NCBI GenBank assembly: GCA_964626735.1
Contig: CAZVIJ010000050.1
Coordinates: forward strand, 1-12,604
Reading direction: 5' to 3'
DNA length: 12,604 bases
Source: CAZVIJ01 sp964626735
Lineage (GTDB): Bacteria; Patescibacteriota; Dojkabacteria; JAOAGR01
Below are positions 1 through 7,934 of this stretch, one piece after another. Within the stretch, counting starts at the first letter, position 1, and each line of letters starts with the position of its first letter. Below the pieces are notes generated by a model. That model was not told the origin of the DNA and ran no database searches. It saw only the letters and a program-made list of their open reading frames with translations. The translations under genes and the position numbers were made by a program.

Positions 1-3000
1 GCCGACGGGGCTACCGCCGGAACCTGCTGAAGCAGTTGCGGTTCCCGTATAGTTGTTGGTCGACGAGACATAGATTGCCACGCGTCCTCCACCGCCTGCC
101 AGGTATCCGTTCAAGCTAGCCCCGCCATCTGCCTTAACGGTACCGCTACCGTTAAGGGTTCCAGCTGACAAGTAAATCGCGCCGCCCGCTCCGCTTCCGC
201 CGCACGATACACCAAAAAAGCAAGTTCCTTGCCCACCGACAGCAGTCAAAATGCCGGTACTTGCGATAGTCATAGTTCCCGTCGCGGTTATCTTGAACGC
301 TCCCGCTCCATTACCGCCTTGTCCGCGAGATCCGGTTGCGCCGCCATCGCCGATCATAACCGGATTACCGAAAGAATCGTAGGTACAATTATTCGTATAG
401 CCGCCTCCCCTACCTCCGTGATTTCCTCCAGCTCCCGATCCGTTGGTGTTGACGCAATTTCCCGTGTCTGTCGGATATCCGAGGCCATCGGCCGATACCG
501 TACCGGAGATACTGACAGTCGTTGCAGCGATGCTGAAAGTTCCCGAATAGCCGCCGCTCGAATACGCGAATGGCGAAAGCGTTATGTTTTGGGGAACCGT
601 AAGCGTACCGACATTGGTATGGGTCCCGGTAATTGAAGTACTCGAATCTATCGTCCAGTCAGTGCCCTGATGGTTGCCTCCTTCGTAGATATTCCAACCC
701 GGATGGGCAAACGAATCGGTAGCATATCCCGAATAGTTTATCTTGTCTGAAACGCAGACTCCGCCTCCCGAAGGGTTATACCAGCCTCCGGATGCGACAT
801 CGTTGCTCGTATCTTTCGGGCCGGTCGAAGCTCCCCAGAAAACCTGGGCGCCGGTCACGATATTGATTGACGTATTTGCGTTATCGAATGCCTTAACGGT
901 TCCGCACTGCAAATTGCTCTCCCAATCGACAGAGGTAAATGAATACGTCGGGTTATGGCCCGATCCATTGTACATGCCTCGATCATTATTCTCGAAAACG
1001 ACATTATTGAGCGTAATTGTCGAACTCGCCGCATTCGTCCAGATCGCCCCCCGATTCGACGAACTCGTCGCGTATTTGAATTTCGCGTACGTCGCATTCA
1101 GCGTACCGCCGCTATCCATGCGGATTCCGGTCCAGCCGGTCGTCGGCGTCGAATTGCCGTCGTTCCAAATATCGGCAATATAATCGTCAAGATACGAAGT
1201 GAATATTACCCGGTGACCCGATGTTCCGGAAATAGTCAAGGTCCCGGTTACGAAAAAGCCGTTACCGCTTGCTTTGATAACGTTATCTTGGGCAATCGTC
1301 AGCGTATTGCTTGAAGGAACGGTTACATCTCCTGCCAAATAATAAACCGCTTGGGTACCGTCGCCGGGCCACGTATATTTCGGGAGCGTACCGGTGCTCA
1401 CGGTACTCGTCTGGATAGCGATCATCTTCTTCGAGTTCGTGAAGGAGAAAGTACCGGTTAGCGATGGCGTTGCGGAAACATTCATGATAATCGGATAGCC
1501 TTGAACCCCATTGAAACTTATATCGGTTAATGTCGGCGAAATATTGTTTTGAAAAATAATTGCCGTGCCGCCCGAGGTAAACGTGCATTGCGTGCAGTAG
1601 CTGCTCGTTGTAGATAGCTGCAAGCCGTAGTATGCATAATTTCCCGTATGGCCGAAGAAATAGAAATCCGTATAGGCCGCCTGCACGACCGCAGTAGTTC
1701 CGTTTGAGGATACGACGTAATTCCAGTCGTTTAACGCTCCGGTCGTCGCGCCATCGTTCCACATGTCTCCGATAATGGAATCGTCTTTGTAGGACGTGAA
1801 TATCACATGACACGTCCTGTTCGAGCTTGGCCCGCAATTCGTTCCGCTATTGCCGTTGATGATTAGCGTTCCGCCCGCCTGCGGCTGAAAATACTGACCG
1901 GTACCGTTACCTTTAAAGACGTTACCCGGAGCAACCGTATACGTCACGCCGTTCGGCATCGAGATTGGACCATTCACGTACCACTGGACTTGGGAACCGT
2001 CCGGCCATGCTTTAACGTTCAGCGTCCCCGTAGCCGCATTTCCGTCGATAGCGACCGTCTTTTTGGTATTGGAAAACGAGAAGGTTCCGGAGAAGGTTGG
2101 GTTCACGTTCGGGTACATCCAAAGCGGGTACCCCTGGACATTCGTAAAGGTGATATCGGTGAACGTCGGCGTTATGCTGTTGGTAACGCGCGCCATCATT
2201 GCCGTCGCGCCGTCGACGAACGTGCATTGGTTGCAGTACGACGTGCTGCTCGCCACGTGATACGCCGCATACCCCCAGTTGCCGGTATTACCGAAATACT
2301 TGAAGTCTGCGTACGTCGCTTGGTTCGTACCGGTCGGCTGCGTATAGATGACGGTATTCCATTGGCCAGCCGCCCCGGAAGTTGCTCCATCATTATAGAT
2401 ATCGCCACCGGTTGCATCGTCGAGATACGACGTGAATGTCACATGGCATGTCGCTGCTCCGCTCGGGCCGCAGTTCGTCCCGTTATTCCCGTTGACGACA
2501 AGCGTCCCGCCGTTTTGCGTATCGAAGTAGGTATTTCCCGCACCTTTTAAAATATTGCCGGGTGCGATCGTATAGGTATTGCCGCTGGCGGTATTGATAT
2601 TAGCGCTCACGAAGTAAACGATTTGCGTAGATGTTCCCGGCCAGGTTCGGATCGGCAGCGTGAAGGTCGAAGCGTTTCCGCCCAATGCAAACAGCTTCTT
2701 TGAGTTCGTGAACGTCCACGTTCCCGACATCGTCGGGTTGACCGAAGCATGTTGGGTAGAAATCGGATAGCCTGCCGTATTGGTGAACGTGATATCGGTG
2801 AATGTCGGTGTCACCGCCGTGTTTCCCATTTGAATTGCAGTGTAGCCGTCGGTAAACGTAACGTTGCTGTATGTGCTTGAACTGTGGTTCACATATACGG
2901 CGCGAAAGTTGTAATAGTCTCCCGAATTGCCGAAGTACTTGAAGTCTGCGTACGAAACCGTTGCGTTGCCGGGATTGCCGATAATGATGTTCGTCCAGTT

Positions 3001-5619
3001 TCCTGCTGCTCCCGAAGTCGCGCCGTCATTGTAGATATCGCCTCCCGTCGCATCATCGAGATACGACGTAAACGTCACATGGCATGTAGCCGAACCGCTG
3101 GCTCCGCAGGTCGAGGCGTTATTGCCGTTTACGACGAGCGTGCCTCCGGAGTTGTTGATATTGAAGTACTGTCCGCTGCTCCATCCCTTCAGGATGTTGC
3201 CCGGATCGATCGTATACGTAATGCCATTGCCGATATCAACGGTACCGGTTAAGTAATATTGAACCTGAGTACCTAACCCAGGCCAGGTACGAACCGGCAA
3301 GGAAAACGTCGATGCATTCCCCTGCAGAGCAAATAGTTTTTTCGAGTTGGTGAACGACCAGGTGCCGGCAAGCGTCGGATTCGCGGAAGCATGCTGCGTT
3401 GCAAGCGGCCATCCTGCAACATTGGTATACGAGATGTCTGTTAGTGTCGGCGTCACGGCACCACCAAATTGTATTGCGGTATACCCCGTGTTGAAGGTAC
3501 ATTGCGAACAGGAGCTTGAGTTGCTCGTGAGGTACAGCGCGCGATAGTTGGTGTAATCGCCCGAGTTGCCGAAAAATTTGAAATCCGCATACGTTGCAAC
3601 CACGTTACCAGAAAGCCCGATGATAACGTTTTGGTATTCTCCGGCAGCACCGCTGGTTGCCCCATCGTTCCAGACATCTTCCTCAGTCGCATCATCGCGG
3701 TACGAGGTAAACGTGACATGGCACGATCTAGTTCCGTCAACGCAATTGGTGGCGTTCGTACCGTTTACGTTGAGCGTCGCTCCCGTATTGGCCCAAATGG
3801 AGCCGCTGTTGCTTCCCTTAAAGATTACGCCAGGCGAAATGTTGAGGGTAGTTCCGGAGTTCAAGGTAATCTGCTGGTGCGGATAGTACGTCGCGATCTT
3901 CGTCGTCCCGGGCCAAAGTACTGCCGGCAACGTAAACGTACCTGTCGGAACCGTTTGCATCAGGCCGATAACTTTACGCGAACTCGTAAACGAGAACGTG
4001 CCTGAAAGCGCGGGAACGCTGCTAACATACGAAATAATCGGATATCCCGCGACGCTGGAGAACGTTATATCGGTGAGCGTCGGGGTGATGCTCGTACCTC
4101 GAGCGGCGATTGCCGTTTGCCCTGTCGTGAATGTACAGCTCGTACAGGAACTTGAGCTGTTTACCAAATCGAGCGCGCGATAGTTTTGCAGATCGCCGCC
4201 GTTTCCGAAGAACTTGAAATCGGAGTACGAAGCTTGGATCGTACCGGTACCGCTCGATACGAGAATATTTTGCCAGTCGCCTGAGGCGCCGCTTGTCGCG
4301 CCGTCATTGTAGATATCCTCTATCCACGCATCATCTTTATACGAAGTGAAAGTAACATGGCAGGTTTTCGTCCCGTCGACGCAGGTCGAAGCGCTATTGC
4401 CGTTCACGACAAGCGTCCCGCCTGTTTGTACATCGAAATACACGTTGCCGTTCCCCTTGAAGGTAGTACCCGGAGCCATGGTAAGGGTAACGCCGTTCGG
4501 TATGGTGATGTTCGACGGTATAAAGTATTGGACCGGATTGCCGCTACCCCACGAGAGCGCCGGAGTCGTACCGCTCACTGCCGTACCGGTGAGCGCGATA
4601 AGTTTTTTCGTACTGGTGAAGGTGAACGTTCCTCCGGTCGATGACGGCTGCGCGGCAGGATTCATGATGATGGCGTAGTTGGTCATCGTGTTGAACGTCA
4701 GAGCGTTCATAACGACGCCGCTTGTCGTATTGAGCGTAATGCCGTTCGTATCGGTTTGAAACGTGGAATTGTAGACGCCGACGGTATATCCGTTGCTGAC
4801 GTTGAGAACCGAATTTCCCCCGTACCTGAACGTCACGTAGTTGAACAGCGTTCCGCCGTTATCCGGATCAGAAAAGCTCGTCGTATAGTTTATGTTGATT
4901 GCTCCCCACGAACCTGCTGCCGTACCGCTCGACGACTCGAAAATCACCGGATTTCCCGAAGTGCCGATTGCCCGAATCAAGCCTGTCGCGCCAGCACCCG
5001 TTCCGACCACGATATTCTTGCCGCTTGCCATCTGGAACTTGCTGTTGTCGGACATATTGAGAATGCCGCCGCTATTGATGTTCACATCGTTCGTCGACTT
5101 GACGACGCAAGCCTTGCCGACCGTCAAAGTACCGACAATATTGAATGAATTGATCAGGTTCTGCAGCGTCGAAACATTACCCGAGCAATCCTGCATGACG
5201 ATCGATCCTCCCGCATTGATATTGATGTTGTAGCTCGCTGTTGTCTGGTATGTCAGAACTGACCCGGCCTGCATAACGATGGAGGCGTTGTTCTTGACTT
5301 GGATACCGTTGTTCGAAGTTCCTCCCGATACGTTGACGGTAACGCCGGTATTGATGGTAAGCGTTGCAGGGTTCGTACCGTCGCCGACCACAAGGCCATC
5401 GGAAATAGTTTGGTTCGTCGAGTATGTCGTATCCGAAGTAATCGTCGTGGCTTGTGCAGGCTTCAACACAAGCGCGCCGCCTGCGGCAAAAACGGTTATG
5501 GAAAGCCCCGCGATGAGAAGCGCCCTCAGGGTGTTCCGCCTCATGGCAGCGAACACCCTATTTGCCCTTTGCCTTAACGTTTTTGCAAAGTTAACGGAAC
5601 GCACGTTTATACATTCCAT
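1..5619 (-). CDS. Giant secreted modular beta-helix-like surface protein, partial (C-terminal end beyond left edge)
   Basis: An uninterrupted minus-strand frame runs from the ATG at 5619 to base 1, giving 1873 codons with no stop, so the true protein is longer. The N-terminus has a basic stretch, a hydrophobic core (LRALLIAGLSITVFAAGGAL) and a likely signal-peptidase site after AQA near residue 57. Residues ~58-400 are rich in Asn, Thr, Ser and Gly in short beta-strand-like rungs. Residues ~420-1470 form tandem modules (separate entry). Residues ~1470-1640 are a diverged module and connector, and ~1665-1873 are Gly-rich with AGGAIYLSAG and GGGGRVAIYV motifs seen in bacterial surface proteins. 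The fold is probably a parallel beta-helix on the cell surface or secreted. No enzyme motif was recognised; adhesion or a structural role is a guess. Start is uncertain: an in-frame ATG at 5544 gives a more usual signal peptide (MRRNTLRALL...), with a TATAAA at 5606-5611 and a weak AGGGTG ahead of it. Confidence 0.9.
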   Translation of the reverse strand, partial: MECINVRSVNFAKTLRQRANRVFAAMRRNTLRALLIAGLSITVFAAGGALVLKPAQATTITSDTTYSTNQTISDGLVVGDGTNPATLTINTGVTVNVSGGTSNNGIQVKNNASIVMQAGSVLTYQTTASYNININAGGSIVMQDCSGNVSTLQNLINSFNIVGTLTVGKACVVKSTNDVNINSGGILNMSDNSKFQMASGKNIVVGTGAGATGLIRAIGTSGNPVIFESSSGTAAGSWGAININYTTSFSDPDNGGTLFNYVTFRYGGNSVLNVSNGYTVGVYNSTFQTDTNGITLNTTSGVVMNALTFNTMTNYAIIMNPAAQPSSTGGTFTFTSTKKLIALTGTAVSGTTPALSWGSGNPVQYFIPSNITIPNGVTLTMAPGTTFKGNGNVYFDVQTGGTLVVNGNSASTCVDGTKTCHVTFTSYKDDAWIEDIYNDGATSGASGDWQNILVSSGTGTIQASYSDFKFFGNGGDLQNYRALDLVNSSSSCTSCTFTTGQTAIAARGTSITPTLTDITFSSVAGYPIISYVSSVPALSGTFSFTSSRKVIGLMQTVPTGTFTLPAVLWPGTTKIATYYPHQQITLNSGTTLNISPGVIFKGSNSGSIWANTGATLNVNGTNATNCVDGTRSCHVTFTSYRDDATEEDVWNDGATSGAAGEYQNVIIGLSGNVVATYADFKFFGNSGDYTNYRALYLTSNSSSCSQCTFNTGYTAIQFGGAVTPTLTDISYTNVAGWPLATQHASANPTLAGTWSFTNSKKLFALQGNASTFSLPVRTWPGLGTQVQYYLTGTVDIGNGITYTIDPGNILKGWSSGQYFNINNSGGTLVVNGNNASTCGASGSATCHVTFTSYLDDATGGDIYNDGATSGAAGNWTNIIIGNPGNATVSYADFKYFGNSGDYYNFRAVYVNHSSSTYSNVTFTDGYTAIQMGNTAVTPTFTDITFTNTAGYPISTQHASVNPTMSGTWTFTNSKKLFALGGNASTFTLPIRTWPGTSTQIVYFVSANINTASGNTYTIAPGNILKGAGNTYFDTQNGGTLVVNGNNGTNCGPSGAATCHVTFTSYLDDATGGDIYNDGATSGAAGQWNTVIYTQPTGTNQATYADFKYFGNTGNWGYAAYHVASSTSYCNQCTFVDGATAMMARVTNSITPTFTDITFTNVQGYPLWMYPNVNPTFSGTFSFSNTKKTVAIDGNAATGTLNVKAWPDGSQVQWYVNGPISMPNGVTYTVAPGNVFKGNGTGQYFQPQAGGTLIINGNSGTNCGPSSNRTCHVIFTSYKDDSIIGDMWNDGATTGALNDWNYVVSSNGTTAVVQAAYTDFYFFGHTGNYAYYGLQLSTTSSYCTQCTFTSGGTAIIFQNNISPTLTDISFNGVQGYPIIMNVSATPSLTGTFSFTNSKKMIAIQTSTVSTGTLPKYTWPGDGTQAVYYLAGDVTVPSSNTLTIAQDNVIKASGNGFFVTGTLTISGTSGHRVIFTSYLDDYIADIWNDGNSTPTTGWTGIRMDSGGTLNATYAKFKYATSSSNRGAIWTNAASSTITLNNVVFENNDRGMYNGSGHNPTYSFTSVDWESNLQCGTVKAFDNANTSINIVTGAQVFWGASTGPKDTSNDVASGGWYNPSGGGVCVSDKINYSGYATDSFAHPGWNIYEGGNHQGTDWTIDSSTSITGTHTNVGTLTVPQNITLSPFAYSSGGYSGTFSIAATTVSISGTVSADGLGYPTDTGNCVNTNGSGAGGNHGGRGGGYTNNCTYDSFGNPVMIGDGGATGSRGQGGNGAGAFKITATGTMTIASTGILTAVGGQGTCFFGVSCGGSGAGGAIYLSAGTLNGSGTVKADGGASLNGYLAGGGGRVAIYVSSTNNYTGTATASAGSGGSPVG
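1213..4362 (-). repeat. Tandem ~213-residue modules inside the giant surface protein (five close copies, one diverged)
   Basis: The conserved Cys-His codon pair of the CHVTFTSY motif begins at 4362, 3723, 3084, 2448 and 1812 (residues 420, 633, 846, 1058, 1270), so the periods are 639, 639, 636 and 636 nt. A sixth, diverged copy (HRVIFTSYLDD) lacks the Cys and has its His at residue 1469, a period of about 198 residues. Each module reads in order: CHVTFTSY-x-DD, D-(I/V/M)-(Y/W)-NDGAT, ADFK(Y/F)FGN, a CxxC-TF turn, PTxTDI(T/S)(F/Y), SFTNSKK-like, WPG, PG-(N/T/V)-x-(F/L)-KG, GGTLVVNGN, and a Cys 6-7 residues before the next CH. The third and fourth modules are identical over the ~28 residues starting at this Cys. 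The DD...DIYNDG segment resembles Asp/Asn-Gly turns common in secreted bacterial beta-helix proteins, where calcium binding is plausible but unproven. Paired cysteines suggest one or two disulfides per module. Confidence 0.9.
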
Positions 5620-5663
5620 GATAGAGATTTCCCGATATGAAGACAATCGAATGCCGTTTCGGC

Positions 5664-5672
5664 TGGTATAAT
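5664..5672 (+). promoter_or_regulatory. Extended -10 promoter element for the 231-aa gene
   Basis: TGGTATAAT contains a perfect TATAAT (5667-5672) with the upstream TG of an extended -10. No good -35 lies at the normal distance. Transcription would start near 5679, about 5 nt before the ATG at 5685. The element lies inside the reading frame if the earlier ATG at 5637 were used, which argues for the later start. Confidence 0.5.
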
Positions 5673-5684
5673 GTTCGTGAAAAG

Positions 5685-6380
5685 ATGCATCTAGTACGGC
5701 CAACAATCGAGATACAGGCAGAGTATGACGCCCATGTCCAGAAGTTCGGCAAGCAAATCCTTCAGGATGAAGCATTAATCCAATCAATAGGACCGTACGT
5801 GGTCCAGGCAAAATTTATGATCAGCGCCATTTCCCATTTTGCATACGGGATATCGGGCGGAATGAGATTTACCGGGCTCACACCGCTTCCGATGGTTTAT
5901 ATCGGAGATTATGCACGATTTCGTACGTTCACCGAATCAACGCCAATTACCGGTGATTTCGCATTCGGCTATATGGCGCCGTTTGAAGAGTATATCGCCA
6001 TACCGAACTATGGAGCTTTACTCCACACAAGCTCATGGATGCGCCAAGAACTTGACCGAAGGTCGCCGCGCGCCGTTGAATCAAGCCAGATACTCTTATG
6101 CAGCGGATTCCTCCTCGGCTTTCTCGCCGCCCAAACGGCGTATGCCGATGATGACCCATCGGAAATCGGCATTCACCTGCAAGCCACTCATGATGCGCGC
6201 GAGGCTGCGCGATCACCCGTTGTCGTCTCGGCTTACCGGGCGCTTTACGATTTCATCGCGGAAGAAGGAAGTTATTTCGGCCTAACGGAACAATCTCCGT
6301 ATTATCATATATTGGAAGGATTCCGCACTACTCTGTTCTCTGAGGCACCGCCGCTTGATAACGACGCTTCAGCATTCTAG
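5685..6380 (+). CDS. Hypothetical protein, 231 aa (247 aa if started at 5637)
   Basis: I do not recognise this family. The protein appears soluble and mixed in composition, with one hydrophobic stretch near residues 136-152 (ILLCSGFLLGFLAAQ) that is too short and too internal to call a signal peptide. Several aromatic-rich and acidic segments follow, and the C-terminus is acidic (PPLDNDASAF). The start at 5685 was chosen because a perfect TATAAT lies 12 nt upstream and because starting at 5637 would leave only 17 bp between this gene and the divergent giant-protein gene. Neither ATG has a Shine-Dalgarno motif. The stop TAG overlaps the stop of the convergent 304-aa gene. A genuine gene is supported by length, sustained protein-like composition and a fitting promoter; function is unknown. 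Confidence 0.75.
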   Translation: MHLVRPTIEIQAEYDAHVQKFGKQILQDEALIQSIGPYVVQAKFMISAISHFAYGISGGMRFTGLTPLPMVYIGDYARFRTFTESTPITGDFAFGYMAPFEEYIAIPNYGALLHTSSWMRQELDRRSPRAVESSQILLCSGFLLGFLAAQTAYADDDPSEIGIHLQATHDAREAARSPVVVSAYRALYDFIAEEGSYFGLTEQSPYYHILEGFRTTLFSEAPPLDNDASAF

Positions 6381-7291
6381 TTATTTTTAACCGTCGTGAG
6401 TATCTGCAGGAGCGTATCGATTGACGCCTGCGATGTCTTTGCGGTAACTATTTTCCCATCCCTGCAGACGCTCCGCTCGCCCGACATCAGTTCAACAACG
6501 TACTTATTCTCGATAAAGGCAACGCCATTGTAAACTTTGTTGGAAAGTCCTTTGCACCCATCCGCATCATAGACATTGCCCGATACGACGGTCGAAACAT
6601 CGAAATCTTTCCCCATGAACCAAACTTTCTTCCCGCCCGTTATATTCGAATCGCTCTTCGTGCCGTTCGCCTTGTAATTTTTTTGGAAATACTCAGTCGT
6701 TTGGTACTTCACGGGGAGTCCGGAAAGGACGAAAACCCTTAGCGACGCAGGAAACTCTTTCAGCGGATCGGCGACGATATTGTTGACAGAAAAACCGGGG
6801 ATAGGTTCGCCATCCGGGAAATCGCCAACATTCGGCAAGATGCTCGTATACTGTACCGCGCTGTAGGCAGACGGTACGGACATACCCAAATGGAAATTAT
6901 TCATCGCGTACTCGTACCATCCGGCATTCGCTCCGCTCTCGACTACTCCCCGCACGCTCGCTCCCTGGTAAAACGAATATAGCTGGCGCATATCCGATTC
7001 TTTAAACTTCTTTAACGGATCGATATTCGGCGTCGGCGTCGCAACAACTGATGCGGTATTTTGGTCTGATTGTTTGGCGCTTGAAGGGAATACCCTGCCG
7101 ATTATTATTCCCGCGAAGAAAATACAGAGCCAAATTCCGTAAGGGAAATATTTCTTCCATGCAATGTGCGGAAGCTTAGCGGGAGTCGCAGGTTTCGGGA
7201 GATTCGTCTGGATAGCAATGTTCGGCTGGACAATATCGCTACTCTTTTCTTGAGGGACCGGCGATTTCTTCAGTTCATCCAGCTTGATCAT
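6377..7291 (-). CDS. Single-pass membrane-anchored protein of unknown function, 304 aa
   Basis: Residues 1-48 form a hydrophilic, Pro/Lys-rich cytoplasmic tail. One transmembrane segment spans ~50-67 (YGIWLCIFFAGIIIGRVF), followed by a Ser/Thr/Gln/Pro-rich stalk to ~90 and a ~210-residue domain that should lie outside the cell. That domain has two cysteines (246 and 276), consistent with a disulfide, and the segment VYNGVAFIENKYVVELMSG between them looks like a beta-hairpin. No catalytic motif or known family was recognised. The gene is the last of the minus-strand cluster, 85 bp after the 185-aa membrane protein gene, and a possible promoter in that gap may give it separate expression. It ends in TAG within the CTAG shared with the convergent gene. 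A substrate-binding or envelope-sensing role is possible but unsupported. Confidence 0.85.
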   Translation of the reverse strand: MIKLDELKKSPVPQEKSSDIVQPNIAIQTNLPKPATPAKLPHIAWKKYFPYGIWLCIFFAGIIIGRVFPSSAKQSDQNTASVVATPTPNIDPLKKFKESDMRQLYSFYQGASVRGVVESGANAGWYEYAMNNFHLGMSVPSAYSAVQYTSILPNVGDFPDGEPIPGFSVNNIVADPLKEFPASLRVFVLSGLPVKYQTTEYFQKNYKANGTKSDSNITGGKKVWFMGKDFDVSTVVSGNVYDADGCKGLSNKVYNGVAFIENKYVVELMSGERSVCRDGKIVTAKTSQASIDTLLQILTTVKNN

Positions 7292-7299
7292 TTCGATGT

Positions 7300-7328
7300 A
7301 TATTACCGATTCGAATAGATCGTTACAA
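7300..7328 (-). promoter_or_regulatory. Possible promoter for the 304-aa membrane protein gene
   Basis: On the minus strand TTGTAA (7328-7323) and TAATAT (7305-7300) are separated by 17 bp, each matching consensus at 4 of 6 bases. The -10 ends 8 bp before the ATG at 7291, which would give a nearly leaderless transcript. The spacer contains the palindrome ATTCGAAT (7309-7316). This is plausible only, given the AT-rich gap. Confidence 0.35.
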
Positions 7329-7335
7329 TGGTAAC
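7322..7335. repeat. Short inverted repeat GTTAC-AATG-GTAAC
   Basis: A perfect 5-bp inverted repeat with a 4-bp centre lies in the 85-bp gap between the two membrane protein genes and overlaps the proposed -35 element. It could be an operator or chance. No T-run follows on either strand, so it is not a Rho-independent terminator. Confidence 0.3.
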
Positions 7336-7376
7336 TCCAAGCATACGGTTACGCGCAAAAGATTCGGATGCGCATA

Positions 7377-7934
7377 TCATTTCAGGCTCGTAGCGATTGC
7401 CATAAGATTTTCTTTGGAAAGCTCGCCGTATTCGCTAATGGAATAATGTACCGATCCTTCTTTCCAAAATATATAGCTTCGGGGCACGCTACCGTTTTTA
7501 GACGCTGATACGTTGCTCGATTCGATTTCCGCTTGCGGCAAACGATAGAAATTCCCGCTAACGTTCGGCTTTACCAAGATCGACTCTGCGTCGGCAGGAA
7601 CGCTACCGAGTTTGGTAGACTCGTATATTTGATATAGATTTTTGGAATGTAACGTATAGGTAAGGTAGATGGAATCTGTGTCGTCGATTCCGTTATTCCT
7701 CCCTCCGACTCGTATTTCGCTCAAAACCTCATCGCCCAACATTTTTCTCGGTTGCAAAATGGGGAAACTGACTAGCTTCTGCGCATCTTTGAATGTAGGC
7801 TTGTTGAAAGAATTCGAGACTGTTTTGACGTTCGATTTCCGTAGCCAAACATATTCGCCGAAAAGCAGCCCGCAAAAAGCAAAAAAAACAATGGTTATCA
7901 ATATAAATCGTTTTACAGGAAATTCGTTCTCCAT
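7377..7934 (-). CDS. Single-pass membrane protein, 185 aa, DUF4367-like
   Basis: A short basic N-terminus precedes one transmembrane segment at ~9-27 (RFILITIVFFAFCGLLFGEY), with the rest (~155 residues) expected outside. The external part has the order VSFPILQP near residue 55, a beta-rich middle (DSIYLTYTL), and a closing W-x-EGSVHYSIS followed by LSKENLMAIATSLK. That pattern is familiar from DUF4367-type domains of membrane proteins, so I suggest that family with moderate confidence; the biochemical role is unknown. The ATG lies 22 nt inside the end of the dockerin gene in another frame, so translation is probably coupled. No Shine-Dalgarno motif is visible. The stop is TGA, which shows that TGA terminates in this genome. 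Confidence 0.85.
   Translation of the reverse strand: MENEFPVKRFILITIVFFAFCGLLFGEYVWLRKSNVKTVSNSFNKPTFKDAQKLVSFPILQPRKMLGDEVLSEIRVGGRNNGIDDTDSIYLTYTLHSKNLYQIYESTKLGSVPADAESILVKPNVSGNFYRLPQAEIESSNVSASKNGSVPRSYIFWKEGSVHYSISEYGELSKENLMAIATSLK

Noticed and set aside
1213..4362. Evenly spaced repeats as a CRISPR or satellite array
   Set aside because: The period of about 639 nt is in frame and the similarity is at protein level over whole modules, so these are coding duplications.
229..5577. Many plus-strand open frames of 60-146 codons across the left third
   Set aside because: They lie opposite the continuous 1873-codon minus-strand frame. They are rich in Arg and Ser or low in complexity, recur at the same place in successive modules, and lack promoters. 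They are shadows of the repetitive gene.
7322..7376. Terminator between the two membrane protein genes
   Set aside because: The 5-bp stem is short and AT-containing and no T-run follows it on either strand.
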